The translations under genes and the position numbers were made by a program. Source: Xanthomonas sp. AM6 (GTDB lineage: Bacteria; Pseudomonadota; Gammaproteobacteria; Xanthomonadales; Xanthomonadaceae). Taken from it: DNA of 64,000 nucleotides. Positions 26,252 to 34,472 of this stretch are shown piece by piece; within the stretch, counting starts at the first letter, position 1, and every line of letters begins with the position of its first letter. The stretch covers positions 4,552,501 through 4,616,500 of the forward strand of contig NZ_CP106869.1 of assembly GCF_025665335.1 (NCBI RefSeq), written 5' to 3'. The notes under the pieces are model-generated. The model saw only the letters and a list, made by a program, of their open reading frames with translations. It made no database searches and had not been told where the DNA came from.

Positions 26252-27934
26252 TCAGCGTCGCGCCGCCTCGCTCGCATCGCGCGCCGGCTTGAATTCCGAA
26301 CCCTCGTCCCAGCGCGGCCATTCGCGGCCGTCGGCCAGGCGCTGGCCCAGGTCGTACAGCAACAGCGTATCGGCGGCCTGCCCGGCCGGATCCCATGACG
26401 CGCTCCAGCGGTCGCAAGGCTGGTGGTAGCACTCGGCGAAATAGCGGTCGCGGATCGCCTTGCCGGCGGCCACGCCGCCGTCCAGCTTGTCCAGCCCCGG
26501 CCCCACCGTGATCGCCGGCACCCCGGCGCGGGCGAAGGCAAAGTGGTCGGCGCGATAGAAGAAGCCTGCCTCCAGGTTCGGATCCGGCGAATAGGCGCGG
26601 CCGCGCGCCTGCGCCGCGGCCGCCAGGTCGCGCTCCAGCGACACCCGCCCGCGGCCCCAGGAGGCGATGTCGCGGGTGGCGCCGTCGGGGCTGAACATCT
26701 CGCTGTTGATCACCGCCACAGTGGTCGCCAGCGGCGCCAGCGGATGCGCCGCGTAGTAGGTCGCGCCGAGCAGGCCCTTCTCCTCGGCGGTCAGGGCGAT
26801 GAAGTACAGCGTGCGCTGCGGCCGCGGGCCGGCCGCGAACACCCGCGCCAGCTCCAGCACGCTGGCCACGCCGGTGGCGTTGTCGACCGCGCCGCGGCGG
26901 ATGCGGTCGCCGCTGGCGTCGGCCGCGCCGAGGCCGAACGCGTCCCAATGCGCCGAATAGATCACCGTCTCGTCCGGATGCGTGCTGCCTTCCAGCTTGG
27001 CCACCACGTTGTGGGTGACCACGCGCTCGCGCTTGACCGCCAAGCGCACCGACAACGTGGCATCGCCCAGCACCTGCGGGCGAAAGTCGGCGCGCTGCGC
27101 GCGCTTCTTCTCCGCCTCGAAGTCCAGCCCGGCGCGCTGGAACAGCGACACCGCCAGCGCGCGCTGCATCCAGCCGCGCACCGGCACGTGCTGCGCGCGC
27201 GCCTGCGCGTCGCTGCGCTCGATGTCGAACAGCGGCGACAGCCCGGAACTCTTCACCGTGGCCCAGCCGTACGCGGCCGGCGCGGTCTCGTGCACGATCA
27301 GCACGCCGGCCGCGCCCTGCCGCGCGGCCTCCTCGTACTTGTAGGTCCAGCGCCCGTAGTAGGTGACCGCGCGGCCGTCGAAGGCGCCGGGCTGCGGCGT
27401 CTCGAAGTCGGCGTCGTTGATCAGCATCACCGCGATCTTGCCCTTCAGGTCCACGCCCTTGTAGTCGTCCCAGCCGCGCTCGGGCGCGTGGATGCCGTAG
27501 CCGACGAACACCAGCGGCGCGTCCTTCAGCGCCACCTTCTTACCGGGGCGCAGGCTCTGCAACACCACGTCCTCGCCGTTGACCAGCGCCTGCGACGCGC
27601 CGGCCACGCGCAGCGTCGCGGTCACCGGCCCATCCACCTGCGCGCGCACCAGCGGCACCGCCTGGGTCCAGCCGCCATCGTCGCCAGCCGGCTGCACGCC
27701 GGCCAGGCGGAACTGTTCGCTGAGATAGGCGACGGTCTTGTCCTCGCCCGGCGTGGCCGGCGCGCGGCCCTCGAACGCGTCGGAGGCCAGCGTGCGCACA
27801 TGCCGCTCCAGCGCCTGCGCATCGATGCCGCCGCCGGGCAGCGCCTCGTTGGCCGCCTGCGCGGCGCCCCCCATGAACAGGCAGGCGGACAGCAGCAACA
27901 TGCGCATCGGATTCACGGCGGGGACCTGGGACAT
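26252..27934 (-). CDS. Secreted M28 family metallopeptidase
   Basis: Periplasmic or secreted zinc aminopeptidase of about 560 residues. A signal peptide (MRMLLLSACLFMGGAAQA) is followed by an N-terminal region and an inserted PA domain (about 120-260, LVFVGYGIHAPERGWDDYKGVDLKGKIAVML). The M28 catalytic domain has ligands in SAHWDAFG, GAVDNATG and TAEEKG; the last histidine is probably in the YHQPCDRW segment. The usual fourth ligand position reads INSEMF, with Glu where many have Asp. The start is uncertain: 27934 or 27907 both give a good signal peptide, and neither has a strong ribosome site. Confidence 0.88.
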   Translation of the reverse strand: MSQVPAVNPMRMLLLSACLFMGGAAQAANEALPGGGIDAQALERHVRTLASDAFEGRAPATPGEDKTVAYLSEQFRLAGVQPAGDDGGWTQAVPLVRAQVDGPVTATLRVAGASQALVNGEDVVLQSLRPGKKVALKDAPLVFVGYGIHAPERGWDDYKGVDLKGKIAVMLINDADFETPQPGAFDGRAVTYYGRWTYKYEEAARQGAAGVLIVHETAPAAYGWATVKSSGLSPLFDIERSDAQARAQHVPVRGWMQRALAVSLFQRAGLDFEAEKKRAQRADFRPQVLGDATLSVRLAVKRERVVTHNVVAKLEGSTHPDETVIYSAHWDAFGLGAADASGDRIRRGAVDNATGVASVLELARVFAAGPRPQRTLYFIALTAEEKGLLGATYYAAHPLAPLATTVAVINSEMFSPDGATRDIASWGRGRVSLERDLAAAAQARGRAYSPDPNLEAGFFYRADHFAFARAGVPAITVGPGLDKLDGGVAAGKAIRDRYFAECYHQPCDRWSASWDPAGQAADTLLLYDLGQRLADGREWPRWDEGSEFKPARDASEAARR

Positions 27935-27974
27935 AGCGGGTTGCACAGTGTAGGGCGTGCTGCCGTCATGAGAC

Positions 27975-28080
27975 AGGCTGGGAATGGGGAGCCGGGAATC
28001 GGGAATCGGAAGAGCGGAGTGCTCCGTGCTCGCTCAGCCGCCGTGACGAATCCCCAATCCCAAATCCCCGATCCCGGCCC
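27975..28080. repeat. GGGATT-type inverted repeat
   Basis: GGGAATCGGGAATCGG at about 27995 faces AATCCCCAATCCCAAATCC at about 28051. The total length is about 105 bp and the layout matches the element at 21771-21876. It lies directly downstream of the MBL hydrolase stop codon and upstream of the M28 gene. Confidence 0.75.
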
Positions 28081-29004
28081 TCAACGCTCCAGCCAGCAGG
28101 CCAGGCCCTGCGCATTGAGCTCGATGTCCATCTGCAACACCTGCTCCACGCCGGCATCGTCGAGCGGGCAGCCATGCAGACGCGCACGCTCCAGGTACAG
28201 CGCGCTCAGCGCCGCGACCAGGCAGCGGTGGCGATCGGAACGGCCGTCGCAGCTGCGCGCGATCGCCACCATCGCATCGAGTTGCTCGAACAGGTCCGCG
28301 GCCAGTTTGTCCGCCGCGCCGACTGGGCCGTAATGGGTCAGATACAGCGTTTCCGGCGCGTAATCGAGCATGCGCTGGATCGAGGCGCGCATCGCCTCCG
28401 GGTCGAACTGCACCGGCGAGGACGTCGGGATCACGAACGCGCCCTGCGCGCTGTCCAGCTCGCGGTACGACAGGCCGAAGGTGTCGCCGCTGAACCAGCT
28501 GCGGCTGCGCGCGTCCCACACGCACAGATGGTGGCGCGCGTGGCCGGGCGTATCGATGCACAGCAGGTCGCGCTCGGCCAGCCACAGCCGCTGGCCGTCC
28601 TCGGCGACGACGACGCGGTCGGCCGGCACCGGCAGGATCGTGCCGTAGCTGCGCGCGATCTCGGCCTCGCCGTACACCGCGGTGGCGCCGGCGATCAGCC
28701 GCGTGGGATCAATCATGTGCGGCGCGCCGCGCGGATGCACCACCAGCCGCGCGTTCGGCAACCGCTGCAGCAGCGCGCCGGCGCCGCCGGCGTGGTCCAG
28801 GTGCACGTGGGTCAGGATCAGCCAGTCCACGTCGCCCGGCGCCAGGCCGGCGCCATCGAGCGCAGCGAGCATCGCCGGCAGCGAGTGGCTGGTGCCGCAA
28901 TCGACGAACGCGCCGCGCCCATGCTCCACGATCAGGTAGGCCGCATCGAACTGCGCGCGCTGGAAGCCGGTGTCGATGAGATGGATGCTGGAATCGCGTG
29001 GCAT
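28081..29004 (-). CDS. MBL-fold metallo-hydrolase
   Basis: Metallo-beta-lactamase-fold enzyme of 307 residues. The metal-binding motif is THVHLDHAGG near residue 82, with further ligands in CIDTPGHARHHLCVWD (His) and FSGDTFG (Asp), and the final His in LYLTHYGPVG. A helical C-terminal tail of about 60 residues follows. Related proteins include glyoxalase II-like and lactonase-like hydrolases; the substrate is not predictable. Starts at 29034 and 29004 are both possible; 29004 gives MPRDSSIHLIDTGF, where family similarity begins. Confidence 0.85.
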   Translation of the reverse strand: MPRDSSIHLIDTGFQRAQFDAAYLIVEHGRGAFVDCGTSHSLPAMLAALDGAGLAPGDVDWLILTHVHLDHAGGAGALLQRLPNARLVVHPRGAPHMIDPTRLIAGATAVYGEAEIARSYGTILPVPADRVVVAEDGQRLWLAERDLLCIDTPGHARHHLCVWDARSRSWFSGDTFGLSYRELDSAQGAFVIPTSSPVQFDPEAMRASIQRMLDYAPETLYLTHYGPVGAADKLAADLFEQLDAMVAIARSCDGRSDRHRCLVAALSALYLERARLHGCPLDDAGVEQVLQMDIELNAQGLACWLER

Positions 29005-29210
29005 GCGCAATGCGGTGGCTGGGCGAGGGTCCATTCTAGGCCGTAGGGAGGGTGTTGCCAGCCCTGCTGGCGGCGCCTGCCCCGGCATCGTGGCTCCCGC
29101 CATGCCATCGGCACACGCGGTCCAGGCCCAGCGGATGCACCACGCAGCCGGCTTTCTGACCGGCTTTGGCGCGGACGACCTTCTTGCAGCCAGCGGCGAC
29201 CCAGGCCTTT

Positions 29211-29275
29211 GTGGAAGGGACTTCAGTCCCGACGCCTTCCCGACAAGGCCGCGTCGGGACTGAAGTCCCTCCCAC
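29211..29275 (+). repeat. Pair of inverted REP-like palindromes
   Basis: GTGGAAGGGACTTCAGTCCC and its reverse-oriented partner GTCGGGACTGAAGTCCCTCC face each other across about 20 bp, downstream of trpS. They could form a single large hairpin and may serve as the transcription end for trpS. Confidence 0.75.
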
Positions 29276-29310
29276 ACGATTCATGGCCGCGCATGCGGCC
29301 TGCTCTGGCG

Positions 29311-30606
29311 TCAGCCCGCGTCGCGCAGCCGCTGCAGCGCGGCCAGCACCGCGTCGGCGGGCACCGCCAGGGTGAGGTCCGCGCCGTGCAGCGCATCGGC
29401 CTGCGTGGCCTGCTTGAGCGTGCCGATCACGCGCCCGGCCTCGCGCGGCGAGTCGAAGCCGCCGCTCTGCAGCAGCAGGGCGCCCTCGCCGTCGAGCAGC
29501 TTGAAATAGAAGCGGCCGTCGCCTTCGCGGTACTGCTTGAAGGTCGGCAGCGCCTGCCTGGCCGTCGCCGCGGCGTCGGCCTGCCCCGCTTCGCGCAGCG
29601 ACAGGTCGCGCAGGCCCACCGCATGCCGCAGTTCGGCCAGGAACGGCGTGGCGTAGCGGTCGCGCAGGCGCTGCGCGTTGTCGCGCAGGATCGCCTCGAT
29701 CTCGCCCGGGCGCGCCATCAGCGCCTCGTAGCGCTCGCGCATCGGCGCGATCTCGGCATCGATGCGCTCGAACAGCTGCTGCTTGGCCTCGCCCCAGCCG
29801 ATGCCGGCGGCGAAGGCCTGCGCGAACGCCGCGGCCTCTTCGGCGCTGGCGAAGGCCTGGTACAGCTGGAACAGCGCCGAGCCCTCGGTGTCCTTCGGCT
29901 CGCCGGGCGCGCGCGAGTCGGTGACGATCGCGAACACGCGCTTCTTCAGGTCCTCGCGCGGGGCGAACAACGGGATCGTGTTGTCGTAGCTCTTGCTCAT
30001 CTTGCGCCCGTCCAGCCCGGGCAAGGTGGCCACCTGCTCGTCGATCAGCGCCTCGGGCAGGGTGAAGTAGTCGCGGCCGTAGACGTGGTTGAAGCGCTGG
30101 CCGATATCGCGCGCCATCTCGATGTGCTGGATCTGGTCGCGGCCCACCGGCACCTGCTGCGCGTTGAACAGCAGGATGTCGGCGGCCATCAGCACCGGGT
30201 ACATGAACAGCCCGGCGCTGATCCCGGCGTCGTCGTCCTCGCCGTCGGCGCGGTTCTTGTCCACCGCCGCCTTGTAGGCGTGGGCGCGGTTGAGCAGGCC
30301 CTTGCCGGCGACGCAGGTCAGGAACCAGGTCAGCTCGTTGGTCTCCGGCACGTCGGACTGGCGGTAGAACCACACCTTCGACGGATCCAGCCCGGCGGCC
30401 AGCCACGAGGCGGCGATCTCCAGGGTCGAGCGCTGGGTGCGCGCCGGGTCCTGCGCCTTGATCAGGCTGTGCAGGTCGGCCAGGAAATAGAAGCTCTCGA
30501 TGCCGGGACGCAGGCTGGCCTGCAGCGCCGGGCGGATCGCGCCGACGTAGTTGCCCAGGTGCGGGGTGCCGGAGGGGGTGATGCCGGTGAGGACGCGGGT
30601 GGTCAT
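29311..30606 (-). CDS. trpS: Tryptophan-tRNA ligase with C-terminal extension
   Basis: Class I aminoacyl-tRNA synthetase that charges tRNA-Trp. It has 431 residues against about 330 for E. coli TrpRS. The HIGH-equivalent is in TGITPSGTPHLGNYVGA near residue 15, and the KMSKS loop in GRKMSKSYDN near residue 201. The catalytic and anticodon-binding core ends near residue 340. The remaining part contains DGRFYFKLLDGEGALLLQSGGF and a following helix, which resembles the DUF1508/YegP fold. The start MTTRVLTGI at 30606 is supported by the conserved N-terminus. It is divergent from the secreted-protein gene at 30716. Confidence 0.95.
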   Translation of the reverse strand: MTTRVLTGITPSGTPHLGNYVGAIRPALQASLRPGIESFYFLADLHSLIKAQDPARTQRSTLEIAASWLAAGLDPSKVWFYRQSDVPETNELTWFLTCVAGKGLLNRAHAYKAAVDKNRADGEDDDAGISAGLFMYPVLMAADILLFNAQQVPVGRDQIQHIEMARDIGQRFNHVYGRDYFTLPEALIDEQVATLPGLDGRKMSKSYDNTIPLFAPREDLKKRVFAIVTDSRAPGEPKDTEGSALFQLYQAFASAEEAAAFAQAFAAGIGWGEAKQQLFERIDAEIAPMRERYEALMARPGEIEAILRDNAQRLRDRYATPFLAELRHAVGLRDLSLREAGQADAAATARQALPTFKQYREGDGRFYFKLLDGEGALLLQSGGFDSPREAGRVIGTLKQATQADALHGADLTLAVPADAVLAALQRLRDAG

Positions 30607-30715
30607 GCGGGGAATCGAAGGCCGAAGAAAACCCGGCGAGTTTAACCGCTGCGCGGCAACCCCGTTCCGGCGCCTGGCGCGTTCAATGCCAGGTCCCCTT
30701 CCTGGAGTCGCCGCA

Positions 30716-31549
30716 ATGCGCACGTTCGCCCGCCTGCTTTCGCTCCGCCCGATCGGCCCGTTGCCGATCGCCCTGCTGTGCATCGGCCTGCTCTGCGGGT
30801 TCCGCCCCTACCCCGGGCCGCCGCCGTCCGCGCCGCTGGTCGCGCTGAGCGTGGTCGACCGCGACAGCGGCGCCGATCTGCCGCAGCACGTGCAGCGCGG
30901 CGAGCGCTGGATCGCCGCCACGCCCGGCCACCGCTATGCGCTGCGCCTGACCAACCTCACCGGGCGCCGCGTGCTGGCGGTGCTGTCGGTGGACGGGGTC
31001 AACGCGGTCAGCGGCGAAACGGCCTCCAGCGACCAGCGCGGCTACGTGCTGGCGCCGTGGCAGAGCACCGAGATCGCCGGCTGGCGCAAGTCGCAGCGCG
31101 AGATCGCGCAGTTCGTGTTCACCGACCTGGCCGACAGCTATGCCGCGCGCACCGGCCGCCCCGACAACGTCGGCGTGATCGGCATGGCGGTGTTCGACGA
31201 AGCGACGCGCATCGTGCCGCAGGCGCGCATCGAGGAGCGCGCCGAACGCGCTGCCGCGCCGGCCCAGGCACCGGCCCCGGTGGCTGCACGCACCCAGGAA
31301 AGCGATGCCGCGCTGGGCGCGGTGCAGCGCCTGGGCACCGGCCATGGCGAACGCGAATGGTCGCCGTCCAGCGTCACCGAGTTCGAGCGCGCCAGCGAGC
31401 TGCCGCAACAGCGCCTGCAACTGCGCTACGACAGCCGTGCGCGGTTGATCGCGCGCGGCGTGATCCCGCCGCCGCGGCCGTACCCGCGCGTGGCCGACGC
31501 CCCGCACGCCTTTCCGGGCGACTTCGTGCCCGAACCGCCGGCACGCTGA
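30716..31549 (+). CDS. Secreted protein of unknown function
   Basis: Protein of 277 residues with an N-terminal hydrophobic signal (about residues 10-28, IGPLPIALLCIGLLCGF). The central region, VLSVDGVNAVSGETASSDQRGYVLAPWQSTEIAGWRKS followed by AQFVFTDLADSYAARTGRPDNVGVIGMAVF, is highly patterned and looks like a beta-rich domain. An alanine-rich linker follows, then a conserved-looking tail RYDSRARLIARGVIPPP. No enzyme motif is visible. CTGGAG lies upstream of the ATG at 30716. It is convergent with csbD, with a terminator between. Confidence 0.75.
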   Translation: MRTFARLLSLRPIGPLPIALLCIGLLCGFRPYPGPPPSAPLVALSVVDRDSGADLPQHVQRGERWIAATPGHRYALRLTNLTGRRVLAVLSVDGVNAVSGETASSDQRGYVLAPWQSTEIAGWRKSQREIAQFVFTDLADSYAARTGRPDNVGVIGMAVFDEATRIVPQARIEERAERAAAPAQAPAPVAARTQESDAALGAVQRLGTGHGEREWSPSSVTEFERASELPQQRLQLRYDSRARLIARGVIPPPRPYPRVADAPHAFPGDFVPEPPAR

Positions 31550-31565
31550 AACTGGATGCGCGCGC

Positions 31566-31600
31566 GCAAAAAGGAACGGGCCGCGATCGCGGCCCGTTCC
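31566..31600 (-). terminator. Intrinsic terminator downstream of the CsbD gene
   Basis: A perfect 28-nt palindrome (31573-31600, arms GGAACGGGCCGCGA and its complement) is followed on the minus strand by a run of five T. It can stop transcription of the CsbD gene and, as a hairpin, may also serve the convergent gene ending at 31549. Confidence 0.85.
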
Positions 31601-31622
31601 GGCACAAGGCGCATCGATCGCC

Positions 31623-31838
31623 TCAGTTGCGGTAGTCCTTGTCCAGGCTGTCCTGGAACGTGCGCACCTCGCGCTCGGCGCGGTCGCGATCCCAGCCATA
31701 GCGTTCCTGCAGCTTGCCCGACAGGTACTGCGCATTGCCTTCGGCCACGTCGAAATCGTCGTCGGTCAGGTCGCCCCACTGGGCCTTGATCTTGCCCTTG
31801 AGCTGGGTCCACTTGCCGGAAATGATGTCTTTGTTCAT
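31623..31838 (-). CDS. CsbD family stress protein
   Basis: Small hydrophilic protein of 71 residues with the CsbD pattern: [58 protein letters not shown]. Family members are general-stress induced in many bacteria (sigma B in Bacillus), but their biochemical role is unknown. It is monocistronic, with a strong terminator downstream and GAGAGCG upstream of the ATG. Confidence 0.92.
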   Translation of the reverse strand: MNKDIISGKWTQLKGKIKAQWGDLTDDDFDVAEGNAQYLSGKLQERYGWDRDRAEREVRTFQDSLDKDYRN

Positions 31839-31982
31839 AGCAGCGCTCTCGTTGGTATACGCGGCGATTGAACCGCGCGCACAGGATCGCGCCGGCGCCG
31901 TTGCCGCTCGATCAATACGCCGTCAACGATGCATGAGCGCAAGAACGTATTCACCTCGCGTCCAGCCGCATCATCGGAACGC

Positions 31983-32012
31983 AAAAAAAACGGGCCGGCA
32001 AGGCCGGCCCGT
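31983..32012 (-). terminator. Intrinsic terminator of the first entericidin-like gene
   Basis: On the minus strand a GC-rich stem (ACGGGCCGGC pairing with GCCGGCCCGT, 3-nt loop) is followed by a run of eight T. It lies about 23 bp past the stop codon at 32035. Confidence 0.85.
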
Positions 32013-32034
32013 CTTCGTCACCGAGCGCGCGGGC

Positions 32035-32169
32035 TCAGTTCTTGGCGGCGTCTTCGACCTTCTCGCCGGCGCTCTGCACATCCTTGCCGGCACCGGCAAC
32101 GGTGTTGCAGCCGGACAGCAGGCCAACCGAGAACATCGCCAGCAGCATCCACGCAAAAGTACGCTTCAT
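32035..32169 (-). CDS. Entericidin-like small lipoprotein
   Basis: A 44-residue lipoprotein too short for most gene callers. MKRTFAWMLLAMFSVGLLSGC is a signal peptide with lipobox LSGC, and the mature part NTVAGAGKDVQSAGEKVEDA is the entericidin A/B core. In E. coli, entericidin A is the antidote and B the toxic, membrane-destabilising partner. Here two genes lie in tandem, but which plays which role cannot be told. AGGAGTGACC is a clear ribosome site upstream of the ATG. Confidence 0.88.
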   Translation of the reverse strand: MKRTFAWMLLAMFSVGLLSGCNTVAGAGKDVQSAGEKVEDAAKN

Positions 32170-32254
32170 AGGTCACTCCTTCATTGATCAGTGGGAACAC
32201 GGCGCGCGGCCGCGCCTGGATTTTGGAAAACGCGAAGCCACTACAGCTGATCGA

Positions 32255-32407
32255 TCAGCACTTGCCGTCGCTGCAATCGCCCGCCTTGTCTTCCACCTTC
32301 TCGCCCGCCTTCTGCATGTCTTTGCCGGCACCGGCCATGGTGTTGCAGCCAGTCAGCATGCCCGCGCAGAACAGGGTCAGCATCATCAAGGTGAGCAGTC
32401 GCTTCAT
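32255..32407 (-). CDS. Entericidin-like small lipoprotein, second copy
   Basis: A 50-residue lipoprotein, MKRLLTLMMLTLFCAGMLTGC with lipobox LTGC, followed by NTMAGAGKDMQKAGEKVED. It ends with a cysteine-containing tail KAGDCSDGKC that its neighbour lacks, so the mature protein could form a disulfide. It lies 85 bp upstream of the first copy in the same direction, and the pair may be one transcript ending at 31983. GAGGAATCCACG precedes the ATG. Confidence 0.87.
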   Translation of the reverse strand: MKRLLTLMMLTLFCAGMLTGCNTMAGAGKDMQKAGEKVEDKAGDCSDGKC

Positions 32408-32553
32408 CGTGGATTCCTCGCAGTAAGACGGGTCTAGGGGACAGCGGCGATAGCCGTTGCCGAGCTACCGTCTGGCGGTGAATCTGACTTCACCACTGTG
32501 GATTTCACGTGAATGAAGCGGCCTGGTGTTCAGTTTCCTTCCAGAAACGCGGC

Positions 32554-33477
32554 TCAGTCGCGCATCAGCGTGGACTTGCCGAACAGGCTTTCGACCAGGT
32601 CCACCGCCAGTTCGGCGGTCAGGTTGCGATGGTCCAGCACCGGGTTGAGCTCGACGATGTCCAGCGAGCCCATGCGCCCGCTGTCGGCGATCATCTCCAT
32701 CACCAGTTGCGCTTCGCGATAGTTGGGACCGCCGGGCACGGTGGTGCCGACGCCCGGCGCGATGCTGGGGTCGAGGAAATCCACGTCGAAGCTGACGTGC
32801 AGGTGGGTGTCGGCATCGAGCCCGTCCAGCGCCGCTTCCATGGTCCGCTTCATGCCCATCTCGTCGATGTAGCGCATGTCGTACACATCGATGCGGTGCT
32901 GCTTGATCAGCCGCTTTTCGTCCGGGTCCACCGAGCGGATGCCGATCTGGCGGACCTGGTCCGGGCGCAGCGCCGGCGCGTCGCCGCCCAGGTGAGTCAG
33001 CTCCTGCGGCCCCAGCCCGCACAGGCAGGCCACCGGCATGCCGTGCACGTTGCCCGACGGGGTCACCTCGCTGGTGTTGAAGTCCGAATGCGCGTCCAGC
33101 CACAGCACGCGCAACGTGCGCCCCTGTTCGCGGCAATGCCGCGCCACTGCGGTGATCGAGCCGATGCCCAGGCAATGGTCGCCGCCGAGCATGATCGGCA
33201 TGCGGCCGGCGCGCAGTTCGGCGTAGCTGGCCTCCATCAGCGCGCGGTTCCACGCCACCACCTCGTCCAGGTGGCGGTAGCCGCCGACCGGGGATTGCCA
33301 CGGATTGCGCGGGCCGTCGAGGTTGCCCAGGTCGCGCACCTCGATGCCGCGATTGGCCAGCGCCTCGTGCAGGCCGGCGATGCGCAACGCTTCCGGGCCC
33401 ATGCGCGCGCCACGGTGGCCGGCGCCGATGTCGGTGGGAACGCCGATCAGGGACACCGGCAGGAAAGGGGAACTCAT
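32554..33477 (-). CDS. rocF: Arginase
   Basis: Manganese enzyme of 307 residues that hydrolyses arginine to ornithine and urea. All metal-binding motifs are intact: MLGGDHCLGIGS (near residue 117), WLDAHSDFNT, and SFDVDFLDPSIAPG. The conserved GNVHGMP and the C-terminal ELNPVLDHRNLTAELAVDLVESL also match true arginases rather than agmatinases. The gene is monocistronic. No urease or ornithine-cycle genes are nearby, so the role is probably arginine catabolism or ornithine supply. Confidence 0.95.
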   Translation of the reverse strand: MSSPFLPVSLIGVPTDIGAGHRGARMGPEALRIAGLHEALANRGIEVRDLGNLDGPRNPWQSPVGGYRHLDEVVAWNRALMEASYAELRAGRMPIMLGGDHCLGIGSITAVARHCREQGRTLRVLWLDAHSDFNTSEVTPSGNVHGMPVACLCGLGPQELTHLGGDAPALRPDQVRQIGIRSVDPDEKRLIKQHRIDVYDMRYIDEMGMKRTMEAALDGLDADTHLHVSFDVDFLDPSIAPGVGTTVPGGPNYREAQLVMEMIADSGRMGSLDIVELNPVLDHRNLTAELAVDLVESLFGKSTLMRD

Positions 33478-33697
33478 GCGGACACGCTCCAGCGAAAAAT
33501 GTGCGCCAGTCTAGCGAGCCGCCCGCGGCGCGACCCGCCGCGGCGCAGCAGGCCGCGCCGGCGCCGGTGCGACGAACCGGCGTGCAGTGGGTCCGCCGCT
33601 GGTTCGGCAGTGCCGAGAGCCGGGCGATTCGGACGCTGAACGCGGGAGCCGCGTTGCCGGCTTCCGGCTGCCGCGCCGATGCGCGGCAGCCACGGGT

Positions 33698-34471
33698 TCA
33701 ACGCGGCGCGCCGCCCGTCGCGGTTGCCGTCGCGCCCACGCCGTAGGAACCGAAGACCTCATCCGCCGAGCGCATCTCCGGCAGGATGTAGACCACGCCG
33801 CTGCTGTGCGCGAACGCGGGGCCGATCACGCGTTCGTAGAACGCCGCCGCCACGTTGATGCAGCCGTAGGAAATGCGATTGTCCGCCGGGGTGGCGCTTT
33901 GCAGGCGTTCGGCGCGCCGCTCCGACGGCGTGCCCTTGGCGATGCGGTGCAGCGCAAGCGCCGAATCGTAGTCGATCCACAGGATCTGCCTGCCGTGCAG
34001 GTCGAGGGCCAGGGATGCCACGTACCTGCCCGCAGGCGTCGTGCGTTCGCCGGGTGCGATGGCCGCGAGCCGGCGCGCGCCGATCCCGCTGACGGTGCCG
34101 TCGCCGCGCTCCATTCCAAGCAGCGCTGGTCCCGCGCCCTGCAGCCGCCCGAGCCGGTCGAACACGAACACCCTGGCCTGGACCTTGTCCACGATCAGGT
34201 ACGGCATGCCGGCGTTGTCGCCGGAGTGCACGGCCCAGTCCGCCACGCGCCTGGCCTCCGGCGACGGCGATTCTTCGCCGAAGTCGGCCAGCGGCGACGG
34301 TGTGGCCGTCGCCTTGTCCGCCGCCGGATCCGCGCCCGAGACCGGTGCGCCTTGCGCAGCCGCTGCGTCCTGCAGCGCCGCCATCAGCATGAAGGCGCCC
34401 ACCAACCTCGCCGCGGCGCGCAAGCCGCGCGGCGGCCGGGATGCCATGCAGCCATCGGTCGCGCTGGCCAT
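33698..34471 (-). CDS. Secreted L,D-transpeptidase-type protein
   Basis: Protein of 257 residues with an N-terminal hydrophobic segment (LVGAFMLMAALQDAAAA, about residues 23-39) and a C-terminal YkuD-like region. The catalytic cysteine motif reads DNRISYGCINVAAAFYERVI near residue 200, against the usual HGxxxxxxxG...SHGC, with the upstream SALALHRI histidine near 175. Such proteins cross-link peptidoglycan or attach proteins to it. Its ATG lies one base after the stop of the haemagglutinin-type exoprotein gene, so it is probably the third gene of the two-partner secretion operon. Confidence 0.78.
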   Translation of the reverse strand: MASATDGCMASRPPRGLRAAARLVGAFMLMAALQDAAAAQGAPVSGADPAADKATATPSPLADFGEESPSPEARRVADWAVHSGDNAGMPYLIVDKVQARVFVFDRLGRLQGAGPALLGMERGDGTVSGIGARRLAAIAPGERTTPAGRYVASLALDLHGRQILWIDYDSALALHRIAKGTPSERRAERLQSATPADNRISYGCINVAAAFYERVIGPAFAHSSGVVYILPEMRSADEVFGSYGVGATATATGGAPR

Positions 34472-34472
34472 G

